Assembly: GCF_027942865.1 (NCBI RefSeq)
Contig: NC_134510.1
Span: 24,235,209 to 24,299,208, forward strand
Length of the DNA stretch: 64,000 nucleotides
Direction: 5' to 3'
DNA from: Odontesthes bonariensis
Taxonomy: Eukaryota > Chordata > Actinopteri > Atheriniformes > Atherinopsidae
Part shown: positions 1 through 11,050 of the stretch, piece by piece
How the letters are laid out: each line of letters opens with the position of its first letter
How positions within the stretch are numbered: the first letter of the stretch is position 1
The notes under the pieces: model-generated
Seen by the model: only the letters and a program-made list of their open reading frames with translations
What the model was told of the DNA's origin: nothing
The model's database searches: none
Position numbers and translations under genes: made by a program

Positions 1-2437
1 GTTTAAATTTCAAAGTTATGACTAAGAACAGGAAATATTTGATAAGACAAAAATCAACAAAACTAGGACTAAAAGCTTCACTGCCACCTTAAGTACTTGA
101 CTGTGATCAATGCCTCTTTCTATCAAGGTCTTTTTCCCCTGAACACACCTATTGTTAACAGGTATGATGCCCTTTGAATGAAGTAGCAATGATTAATCAA
201 AAGAAGATTAAGAGGAAACTGATTATTCAAGCCCGCCATCAATCTCAAACTTTGAGAGGTCCACACCTCTCTCTCTTTCTTAGTAAGATGTAAGATAGGA
301 AATAAATACTTTTGGGTAATGGGCTGTCGGCTGGACAACATAAATAATCAGGGGCTGTTACTTTTGATGTTTCATGGATTATAAATAATCTAATCAAGTC
401 AATAACAGACAGATTAACAGCCCTACTTCTAAATATGGCCTTTTTTGGGAGTAAAAAGCGTAGCTCAGATGGCAGTGCTGACTCTGTAGTCTACACACAC
501 TAAAGGGCTGAGGGAAAGGTTAAGTACATTGTACAGGGAAGAGGTGAGCTGAGCATGTGAGAATCTGAACAGGAGACAGTAAACATCAAATAATTTTCAT
601 GGACCTGACTCATCAAGTCAGGACAAACTGCACTGTAACAGAGAGCAATCATCTCTCAGTTCCTGCTGTGTGTTGCATGTGAACCAGGTGTACTCTGACT
701 TTTTCCCGTCATTCCTCGGAATAGATGCACCTACATGTCATGTCTGGCCCATTCCCAGCCGTTGATGTCAGACACTCCTGACAGATGAGGAGTGATCTGA
801 GGAATGTGCTCAGCAGCTTGCAAACAGGGGGAGACAAAATGTCCGGTGGATAGATATGGCATCATTTAGAAAAAAAAAAAAAAAAAAAAACGGCAGAAAA
901 AACAAACAAAAAAAGAACAAATCAATTAAATCTAAACACACTTTTTTTTTTTAAGAGGAAAAAGCACCAAGAGTTTCAAACCATAGCTGAAATGTTAGAA
1001 TTTTGGTCACTATATAACAAGAAACTTTTTTTCAAAGTTGGTTGACTGGTGGTTGTTTTGTTTTACCTTTTTAATCACAGCATTTCAGATCCAGGTTCAC
1101 AAAACAACAACTACTGAATCTCCCTCTGCTACATCAGGAACATTCCTCCTCCTCACACACTCACCTCTATCACCATTTAGGGTATCACTTACTGACCTCT
1201 CAGTTCCACGCAGTCATTCAAATTGTTACAGGGAGAGTTCAAATACTTGGACCTGACTTTAATAAACACATCATATATGTAAATAATGCAGAGGGGGAAC
1301 TATTTCCCTGTTGAATTTGACTATGATAAGAATAGCAGCGTGTTCTGTGTGACGTTGATGCAAACGTCGCAAACAATCTATGATAGATTAATGAAGCCTG
1401 AGCAAACATGAAGTTTACTGCCTCACATTACATTCCTTTGCACAGTTCCTTAGGCGTGTGACTGATACTGCCCTCTGTACACTTTGACCTTTTTGTTAGA
1501 GGCACACTTACGCAGTAGAAAGTGATGACTTGAGTCTGGGCTGTTAACACAAATGTATAAACTGGCTGTAAACATCTAATCTTCAGCCTAAAGTGACATT
1601 TCTTTCTACAAAAACCTTGCTGAGAGTTTTTCTGTCCTATCTTAAGATTGGATCTCAATGGATTGCAGGTATGGAGCTCAGCAGGAGGGCGCTGAGGTGG
1701 AAGGTGAAAGGGTTATGTTGCACACCACAGTGCTGGTTAACAGCCCGCTTTTTCAGGTGAGGTAAATGATTAAACCAGTACTGTCACAGACTGATAAACC
1801 CCATCCAGTGTGCTGTAAGAGATACATGCAGCTGCGCATCGTTCATTTAAAGGCGCGCAAAGCAGGAGCTACAAATCAGCCAAATGTGGCACTTAATCCT
1901 GTTGTACAAAACTCCACATGCACAGTAGGTGCACAAACCGCCCAAGCAAAGCTGCCTTCACTGTCTGTCACGATTGCAAGTGTAAGCCCTTTAGTGATGA
2001 GTCCAGAAGGCACCTGACACCGACACAGATGTTATCTGGACTAATTCTGACCTCGTCTCCATGTGTGTGTGTGTGTGTGTGTGTGTGTTTGGGAGGGGGG
2101 GGGGGGGGGGGGGGGGGAGCTAATACTTTAATTACTCCAAAGCTATAGAGGCTTAAGGAAATGGACCACTTAGGGAAGATGAAGCCATTTGGCGTAAAGA
2201 TCTGTGACAGAATCACAAAATCACACAGAACATCTTATCCTGCGGGGAAAACAAAGCAGGGGAAATGTAAAGAAAACAGAAGTGAAAGGACATTTAAAGA
2301 GGATGGGAAGTTTTTAGTTTGATGGCTAATACACTGATAATTACATTAAGCTTCCACAGATGATAGAGACATACAGAAATAGGTGTGTACATTAAGATTA
2401 AGAAAGTAAAAGCTATAAATAGCATCGCGTAACTTAC
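1..2437 (-). other. Partial first intron of tuft1
   Basis: AT-rich sequence without a recognisable exon on either strand. It contains an A tract (870-890) and a GT/G composite microsatellite. I looked for a minus-strand exon encoding the next tuftelin segment (VDILRLTLQ-like) and did not find it. Assignment as intron follows only from the donor at 2,437. Confidence 0.5.
2062..2118. repeat. (TG)n followed by poly-G microsatellite
   Basis: About 13 TG units run into a G tract of about 24 bases with a few interruptions. It lies in tuft1 intron 1, roughly 320 bases past the exon 1 donor. Such purine/pyrimidine and G-run mixtures are length-unstable, and the exact G count may be a sequencing artefact. 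Confidence 0.9.
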
Positions 2438-2494
2438 CGCATCCTGATTTCTAATGTCCTCAAATGTGCACAGACTCCTCGTGACTCCGTTCAT
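2438..2494 (-). CDS. tuft1: tuft1 (tuftelin), first coding exon only
   Basis: Seen: on the minus strand an ATG in a fair Kozak context opens 19 codons, MNGVTRSLCTFEDIRNQDA, ending exactly at a consensus donor (GCG|GTAAGTT). Known: human tuftelin begins MNGTRNWCTLVDVHPEDQA, also 19 residues before its first junction as I recall it. Tuftelin is an acidic coiled-coil protein found in enamel matrix and many other tissues. Context: it lies downstream of cgn in the same orientation, as TUFT1 does beside CGN in mammals. The frame stays open upstream of this ATG for about 200 bases, so the start rests on homology rather than on an upstream stop. The remaining exons would lie at lower coordinates; I could not find exon 2 in 1-2,437, so most of the gene is probably outside the window. 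Confidence 0.75.
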
Positions 2495-2780
2495 CTTCCA
2501 CAGAGATGTGATAAATACTCCACCAACAAACAATAAATAAGCAAATAAATAAATACGAGGTATGTTAAATGTCTCCCTGCGCAGTGTCCCTGCTGTTTTC
2601 TGTCTGCTGATCGGTGCGCGGAACTCACAAGTCTGCAGCCACCTTTCAGTACTCTGAGATAACTTTTCTCTCCACGTCACTGTGGGAGTGAGCGACAAAG
2701 GCAGAGCAGCCCGCCCACAAAGCGGCCGAAACAGCCAAGTAGGGATCTGGGGAAACAGGGAATGACTTAAAGGGGAGTGT
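2495..2780 (-). promoter_or_regulatory. Probable tuft1 5' UTR / promoter region
   Basis: The sequence immediately upstream of the tuft1 ATG on the minus strand is locally richer in CpG (for example GATCGGTGCGCGG near 2,610 and AAGCGGCCG near 2,720) than the AT-rich flanks. No TATA box or cap site could be fixed. The call is positional inference. Confidence 0.35.
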
Positions 2781-5700
2781 CAAAACCCCTGGAACAATAA
2801 CCTGCACTAACTTCACACCATCCAGATAGAGGAGGGATGCAGAGGGGGTAATTTGAAAGTACGAGGCGGCCTTTTCAATGTTGCTTTGTGAGCGCACGTC
2901 TAAGTTCACGTGTTAATTATTAAGTGAGAGGTTTTAACACTCGACTGAGCCCGATTAAGAAGCATCTCTCACATTACAAAGCAATGGAAAATAAAAGATT
3001 AATTGCAGTGATTTGATATCTAAAGGTATTCCTGGTTTTCTCCACAAAACGTGTATATCATGAAGAATATTGATTCATTTATGGGCTCATATGAACCAAT
3101 CCTACATGCTGTTCTTCATTTTACTGCTCAACAGTTTTTCATTGTGTCTTTCTAAAACACTGGATATTCTGTCCACCCCAGCGAGCATCATGTTGCTCTT
3201 ACTAAGACTTGTCAGTTCAGTCTGTACTTGCAACTTTATTAACAAACAAGAACAATGCAAGTTTATGAGAAATACACACAGACTTGCTCAGACATATGAT
3301 GTCACATCAAAGGACAACTGATTTTTTAAATGAAACATTAACAGTTGAAAAAAAATCTCAAGGTGTCAACTAGAGAGGTTAGATATCTAAAGTTATTCTT
3401 TTTAACATTATGACACAGAAATATGGCACATGTTCATAGTTTAAAAGCAAGTAGCAGCTCATGTCTTTCATTATATACTTTGGCAAAGTCTTTTCCCCCC
3501 CAAGTAGTTTTGGTTACTGGATGACTAGATTGGACTTAAATCAGTCACCTATTTGCCTCTAAACAAATTCTGTGGCATGCTTTGGAAATGACCGAGAGTG
3601 CCATAATATGTGTTATGGGTAAAGCATGCAAACGTATCACTGAAATGAATGTTTCTCTTTGTTTCCTGCTGTGGCACAGACAGAGCCAAACATTTCCAGA
3701 GCCGACCGAGGTCACACTACAGGAACAAGATGACAGTGTAGAGTAACCGAGTGAGCGTTCCTCTGCTGGCAAGTAGATGACAGCAGCAGCAGCAGCTGAT
3801 CCAGCTCAGATTGGATAAAGACTTTGATGGCATTAATGGCTGCTGAGGAGCAAACAGCAGGTCAGAGTAGCTCACAAGGTATAGCACTAAGTGAATTTGA
3901 AACCAGAGTAGAAACAGACTATACACAGAGAGGCGTAGGGGAGGTCATATTTTACATATTTTATTTGGACCTCTGATGTTTCTCAAAAGAGAACTGGGTC
4001 TCTAATGAGTAAACCCTTCAAACTAACTAAACGATCACTAAGAAAGAATGCGGTTACATTTCATGTCACTGTTGAATCATTTGGAGTGAGGCAAAACCCA
4101 CAGCCCACCTAAACCTCAGTGCTGTGTGTTCCATGAAAGAAACAACACTCCGAGCGATAACTGCGTGTTTACGTTCAACCGCTTTCAGACACACTGATCC
4201 AGAGATTAAGCCGTAGACTGTTGTGAGAGTACGGTTGCATTTATGTCTGGGGGCGGGCACAGTGGAGTGAGTCAGAAACTTGCTGTTCACACAACTAAGT
4301 CAGTGGCGTTTTCATCCATTTGGGGGAGAATATTTTCACCCGTGATATGCAGAAAAACATAAAGTTTTAAGTGGTACAGCCAGGCTTTTTAGAGTTGTAC
4401 TCTTAGTCTGCAGTTATTTCAGGCTCAAAAGAAGTAGAAGAATCTTAAATATTTTACTAGGTTGAAGTTTTTCTTTTTACCACCACCTCAAATGAGCAAA
4501 CCTGATCTGGATCCACTATGTTTGGTGACTGTTCTCGTGTACCCTTTCATTTGATTTAAACGTGGATTTCGTGTTAATGTTGCGTGTGTAAGTAGTACAA
4601 CACTTGTTTTTGACCTTAAAAAACAGGAACTGGTGACCTCAGCTGTTTGTGAAAGATCAACATTATGTAATAAGTGACATAACGTGTGATGGCTCAAAGT
4701 AAATAATAAGTTCTGAGAGCAGACATTTTCTATGGTAAATTTGAAACATTAAATGATCTAAACGTCTCAGAAGTGTGATCATTAAAGAGCAAAGCAGTAC
4801 GTGTAGGAATGAATGAGTTGAACATAGTCAGAGTCAGTGGACTGTGATAGAATGATGAGCCATTCCTAAAAACACTGATAAACTTCTGTTGTCACCTATT
4901 CTTATTTAGAAAAGGCACTCTTACAGGAAAATACGTGCCTTTTCATCTTATCATCTTCCCTCCCTTTTCCTCATCGGGGCTGTGGCTTCCATTGAGGTCA
5001 TCTGTGTTTTTCTGTGAATCCTTAAACATAATCGCTTTCAGGACACTAAAATAATGGAAAAATGACTTTGAAAGTTATGTTTTAATTAAGTTAGAGAGAA
5101 GATATTTCCATGAACGGATTGCTTCGTTTGAATGAAACAATGTGACTGTGATATCGTCATTTTAGAAATTCTGAAAAGTCCAACCTACAGGTGCTGTTGA
5201 TCACAAGGAGAGGTATTTCACTGACGTATCAGAATGATGACATGGTTGTTCTCCACTCCTCAGTTTTGAATAGTTTCATGTAGAACCGGTGACATCACAT
5301 TTACTTTAGCTTGTCCAAGCCTATGAGGCTTGTATTTCTACATGTAGACACCCCTCAAGGCAAATCGAAGCATTTTTACACCACATGTAATTGCAAACAC
5401 ACCATGATTTCAAAACTATACACACACCCAGCTATTGGCAAATCAGCTGTCAGGTTTAACAGTTGGCCGTTGAAAGCTGGAATATGGAAAATCAATCCCA
5501 CCCATGGAAAGTATGTACATTTGTTTTTAATAGTCTCGCAAAAGAGGTACCGTACACAACACGTTGAAGCTGTTCAGGTTTGGTTACCCTGGATGAGAGG
5601 ACATTGGATCTGGTCCTTCTGCAAACACTGAAGGTGTGACATTAGGCCACAAGTGAAGATTTGAAAGTCCAGTTCCTGGTAAGCAGGAAAGAAGAGGGCT

Positions 5701-7555
5701 TTTCTTTTGTTGCATTTTTTGAAGATCAGTCACACAATGGCACCGTAGGAGGTAAAGTAACTTTGCAAAAACCACCAGAAGACTTGTACACTTCTGAGGC
5801 AGAAAGGCTATGCTGGAGTCTACAAAATAGTCAAACAGAGCCAGTTCTGTGTTCCAGTGTGCCAGATAGGAAACTAAATGCATAAATACGCTAAGGAGCT
5901 GCTGAAGTATTCCTTCAGGGAGCTGACTTTCATCTATTTTCACAAAAAGCTTTTGTCGTGAAGAGTAAAAGCTTGAATTTCGTCCAGTTTCTGTAAACAG
6001 ATTGTCCTGATATCAAAAGGTGAGTGGGATCAACAGACAACAGAGTGTTGCACATGGGATCCTTCTTTCTCTTAATTCAATCAGAAGAAGTTTGTTTTAA
6101 TCTGGTGTCACGCTGATCTTAGCTGATGCTACACATTCTTGACGTTCCTAACCCTGTGGTGCCTCTGGCAGCAACAAGCCATCCATCATTTCACTGGCTG
6201 TACCAACAGCAACACACTTACACATTATTCCCTCAACAAATTCATACGGTTGTCTTAAATCTATTAAGTGGGTGGTAGAGTTCAGTCTGAGGTTAGAGAA
6301 GAATAGAGTTCCTGTGAATCCTGTACATTTGTACATAAGCATATACTGTCAGCTGAAGATGACAGAGCTTGATTTCTGCCCTGGGACCAGAGTCCAAACT
6401 TTATTTTGTTGGCTATTAGATTTGTTTGGCAAAATTAACCTTCAGTAAAACAGATCAATCATTGTACAGTGTTATATGTAGCTGGACTCTGTTTTACTGT
6501 CACCATCAACATGTCACGTCAGCCTCTGGCCTGAGTTTTCCATAAACACAGAATGCATGTGTCGAGTTAGCTGACTGATTAACAACAAAAAGGCTGATGG
6601 TTAGGAGATAAAAAGGGGGGGGGGGAACCTACTGAATGACATGGCTGTGTGAAGGTGTCCACAAACAGGAACTGTGTCCTCTTGTGTCAACATGTCAGAT
6701 GAGCTGATTCTGATCACCACAGCTGTGATGAACAAAAACAATTCTGCAACAACAGATAAGAGACCAAAACAGCAGCGGCACATATTTGTGGTCTCTTTAA
6801 CAAGCCTGTGCCCAATGTCACTTAAATGTTTAATGGTTCAAAATTATATCACCTGTCAAAGTTCGTATTGAAGCAACACTAGAGCAGTTTGTGAACCTTA
6901 AAATGATATGCCTCTGACTTGTTTTAAAGTTCATCAACCTTTGTTGTGTACATCCATGAGCCTGAATCTGTCCCAGAGCGTATGAGGGCTAAGATTCCAC
7001 AGTTTACGACTTTGGTTTCTGCCCTGCTCCATTGTTTTGCCTCGTGGTTGCTTGACATTTTTTGTGGGCTTTTGTTGGTGCGTTTGCGGCTTCTTCAACG
7101 TGACAACAAAGTCACGTGTATGGCTGCACATTTGCAGGGGCTCCCACAGCAATTTGTTTTTATGACAGTGGTGTCATATCCCACAACTGCAGGGGGGGAA
7201 CCTAAGAGTAAGAAAATAAGTCGTGTTGCTTTACAACTCTCTTTAAAACACCCCAGAAGCATTCTGCTGTAATCACGTCAGGTGACATACTTGGCCACAT
7301 AGTACAAGTCTGCAGTTGAATCTGGACCGTCTGCATCGAGGAGCATCATCGTCTGCTTTCTACTCGTCGCACCACAGATATTTGATTATGTGAAGATGTG
7401 AGGATTCAGGGGTCCAATCCAAGGGGCTCTATATCACTGCTGTGCTCTTCATGCCAGTTTCAAACTGTTTTAGCTGTGGGCATGAGAAACAATATTAGTA
7501 CCACTTGGTTAATTTGGTTACACGGTTACTCTACCGTGCAGCGCCACTACACATC
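2781..7555. other. Intergenic spacer, no gene seen
   Basis: Long AT-rich spacer between the tuft1 5' end and the cgn 3' end. Open frames on both strands are short, lack homology that I recognise and are not flanked by matching splice sites. There is a short G run near 6,615. I see nothing else that can be supported. Confidence 0.6.
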
Positions 7556-7559
7556 TGAG

Positions 7560-8385
7560 AGAATTCCATGATATAGTTGCTACAACCATCACAGAGCTGC
7601 CTCCATGCTTCACAGTTGGGATCAATGGAGAACAGAGGCTTCTTTTGACATTTTCTGTACATAAATTTGTTCTGGAAAGGAAAGGATAATCCATTGGGGA
7701 AGATAACGTTCTTCTACTGGTTCACCGTGTACTTCTTGAGGACTTTGCCTAGTTTTATGTGTTGCTGTACACTCATGGGGAAAGAAACGGTTCAGCAATG
7801 CGAGTCCTTCCATAGTCATCATGCTGCACTGAACACAATGTTTTAATCTGTCTGTGTCTCGTGTGTCATGTGAGTGTCGTAGAGACCACAAAATGTTTGC
7901 TGAAGAGTAAGCAAGTTCCCTTTGAAGATATAAATCTCAAAGGTTGACGTTATGCAGCGTCATCTGCACAATATTGGACTGCTACAAACAAACAATTTTC
8001 ACGGACAATTCCTGTAAAACATCTGGAGCACTTTTGTTGCTTTTTTTTTACCGTAGATTGTGCAAGCAGCGAGTCTGTGGCATCACAAAGAACACTGTGG
8101 CTCTGATTAGCTCGTTCTATACCTCCTGATTACTGCTGCAACTGTGTTTCAGTTGGTCAACAATCTTCTTGTATCCTTTTCTATCCCTATCAAGTCTCAC
8201 TGCCAGTTTTCTTCAGTCCCTCCAACAACAGCTCATATATCAACTACTTTAAGGTGGCTCCTTTTAAGAGGCGCTTCTTACTATAGATTTTCAAGTTGTG
8301 TGAAAAATCTGATGACGTTCGAGGTCATAATCAAGCAGAAATGACTGGAAAGTCTAAAGGGTTCACAAACTTTCAAGCGCCACTG
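7560..8385. mobile_element. Decayed DNA transposon (Tc1/mariner-like terminus)
   Basis: The right end, about 8,355-8,385 (GGGTTCACAAACTTTCAAGC then GCCACTG), is the reverse complement of a terminal inverted repeat I recall as common in fish, of the form CAGTGGTGCTTGAAAGTTTGTGAACCC. Upstream, the stretch around 7,594-7,625 (CCATGCTTCACAGTTGGGAT) also resembles internal sequence of such elements. No opposite terminus or open transposase was found, so this is a fossil and its left border is a guess. Confidence 0.5.
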
Positions 8386-9329
8386 CATTTTGTCTTGCTT
8401 GGTGAGATCTTTTAGTTATGTAAAAAGAATACTCCGTTTCTCTAAAACTAGTTTGGTAGTTGAAATTAGTCTTCTAAACACCTGCATAAAAACAAAAACA
8501 TTAGATGTACAAATAAAGTTTAAACTGCCGCCATTTCGTTGCGGCAAAAAATAAAAAAAAACAAGGTCCAACTGAAAAATGTGTGTCCCCGTAAGTCACG
8601 TCACCGAGTCAGCCCTTGTCCCCTCAGAGCCTTTGGACAGGTCGGAATATGTTATCAAATGTATTAATTACCTCCGTTAATAAGTCAGAGCTGTAAACGG
8701 TTTGATAATTCTTGTTATCTTTTTTTAGTCTTGATAATTCCGTCGTGCCTAATCAGCTCGGGTAAGTGTTCAGCTGGACTGGTTCTTCCAGCAGAACATG
8801 TCCACGGAAATCCAGCTTACGTAACAAAAACACCAGCTGATTCCACAGAAGCAAGGTTAAAACACAAACATGGACCATCTTCTTATGAATGTGCATCTGA
8901 AAACAGGGCAGGGGTGACAAGCACCTTTTAAATGTGACCTCTTTTTATTAAGATTTTTTGTGTGATACCCCAAAAGTTAGTTCTACACTTTACTCCAACT
9001 CAGAGCTAGAGGGCATGACTACACATAAATCCAGTATTTTATTTTATTTTATTTTTATTTTTTAAATGTTGTATAACATCGGCACTTTAACAGTGACTGT
9101 TAATTGTCTTAAGCAGTCCTAAAGTTTTTTGGACTCACAACATTTCTTGATTAGCTCTAGCTGTTATCTCTTCCGTTGAAGTCAGCTGACATTCCTGAGA
9201 GACATACTGAAACAGGCGCTGTGAACTTTTACTGGAGATGCTCTCTTGTTCCAGGGAAAAAATAAGACCAATTTTTATTTTGGGTGTGCTTCCTAAAATG
9301 TGCAAAAAACACACAAAGAAAGATGTTAG
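8386..9329. other. Intergenic spacer
   Basis: AT-rich sequence with a (TTTTA)n-like stretch near 9,040-9,062. No coding or RNA feature was recognised. Confidence 0.5.
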
Positions 9330-10914
9330 AATACGCCGAACTCGATATATTTATTGTTGCTAAATTAATACATAATAGAAAAAAAAAAGTGAACCCTTTT
9401 CAGAAGTTCAGCCATAGGGAAATGCTTCACAATTATGATATATACCAGAGTCTTTTCTCGTTGATACATCTAACATGTCATTATGTACCATTTTCCAGTT
9501 TCACTGAACATATGATGACAAACTTTACATTGCAGGAAAATGTAATCTTACTTTTCACCGATTGTGTTCAAACTGTTTAAAAAAAGAAAAAAATCAGCTT
9601 GATAACATACAAAAATCTACAAATGTTAAATATACTGCACAAAAAAAAAATACTCAGAGGAATACATCAACGACAATGTTTTTTCTCAACAATTTTAAGG
9701 CATTGCAAACGAGTGACAATATATACATGTCTTACCGACTGAGTATAAAAGGAATGCATAGAAATTGTGCAGCTTCTACAAATACACTTTCTAGCTGTAA
9801 TGTTGGCCGTTTTTCCTCACTTCCAAGTGGAAAACTATTATTACTTAAGTTCCGTAAACCCACAAAAAAACCCAGCCATTTTGTGATACATAAAAAAAAA
9901 AAAAAAAAAAAGACCGAACAGGCAAGTCAAATCTAAACCTTAACACCAGCAGGAGGTTTGTGACACATTTGCGTGATTTAACAACAATTCAGAGGCAGCA
10001 TCTCTGCACTGGAGACGCCATTCAGCTGCAGTTCTTTTTGCTGTATCATATCATTCAGCCACTATGTGACTTTTCAGGCTGGACGGAGAAATAAACTCTT
10101 GTCTCAAACTACTCTAAGGCACGTGATGCATTTAATCGGCAACCACATCGACAAACCACATGCTCATTCTTTTCTGTGAACGAAGTCTAGATTTCATTTA
10201 AATAGAAAATCCTGCATTTCTGACGTATTAAGGTCGATCAGGTTGCAATAAGAATCACCTGTATGTGTAAAATGATTTGCATTGTTAAGTCGCCCCAGTT
10301 ATTCAGAGATGCAGAAGTATGTGCCTGTTTCTCTGTGTTACATTAGTTTCTTGCATCACCACTGTGACAATAAGCTTACAGCCCAGCCAAGGCTGACGGG
10401 ATATTATCTGCAGGAAACACAGTAAAGGAAAGTACCTGGTGCCAAAAATGGCCAGAGCTGAGTCAAACTGAGCTGTTACCATGTTGTGGAAATAAGGTAA
10501 GGGTTTCATTGCTGACATGGTGCAAGAGAACATTATTGGATTTGTACCAAAAAAGTTCCAGAGCAAAACATTACTAATGTTTTTTATCAGTCACAGCTGG
10601 ATTTGTTTTCTTGCAGTTCATTTTCTCTCTTTGTTTGACACGCTGAGTTGTACCTTATGTTGGCTAGTGTACTTTGTATGCACAAAATGAAACTAAACAA
10701 AAGGAAATTCCCTTAAATGCTGAGGATGTTTTGCTTCCTTCCATCCATTCTTTCCATCACTCCTTTGTTGGCTCAACAATAGCAATTTACCTCCCAGGTG
10801 CCTGCAGACCTCCCTCATTGTTTGTAGTGCATGGCATTCTGTCTTCTGGCTTTTCTCCCAGTCTACATACAGTGTTACATTTTCCTGCTCTCATCCTGCT
10901 CCTGAAGTGCTGCC
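9330..10914 (-). other. Probable cgn 3' UTR
   Basis: Directly below the cgn stop there is no further coding signal for about 1.6 kb. The first canonical AATAAA on the minus strand that I find is at 9,350-9,355 (TTTATT on plus); a variant ATTAAA occurs near 10,130. A 3' UTR of about 1.6 kb would be ordinary for cingulin. The end is unproven. Confidence 0.4.
9350..9355 (-). terminator. Candidate cgn polyadenylation signal (AATAAA)
   Basis: Canonical hexamer on the minus strand about 1.56 kb after the cgn stop codon. It was chosen because no earlier canonical hexamer was seen in this orientation. An earlier ATTAAA near 10,130 could be used instead or as well. Confidence 0.3.
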
Positions 10915-11050
10915 CTAACAAGAGCTGGTCTGGAGGTTGCTCTCGGTGAGGATGGAGGTGATGTTGGAGTGGTCATACAGGCTGTCGTCATCGTCTGAGC
11001 TGAAGGCTGATGAATCCAAAGCTGGGCGCATGGCTGCTTGAGTTTTCCTC
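10915..11050 (-). CDS. cgn: cgn last coding exon (tail domain)
   Basis: Encodes the short globular tail after the coiled-coil rod: an acidic patch ([13 protein letters not shown]) followed by the invariant C-terminus [12 protein letters not shown] and TAG. The human tail has the same layout (SSDEEFDSVYDPSS, then [12 protein letters not shown]). The exon begins with G, completing a Lys codon split across the intron (AA|G). Confidence 0.93.

Noticed and set aside
2294..2698. 134-residue minus-strand open frame with hydrophobic segments
   Set aside because: It is an accidental read-through of the tuft1 leader, exon 1 and intron 1 across a strong donor at 2,437. The hydrophobic stretches come from AT-rich non-coding sequence.
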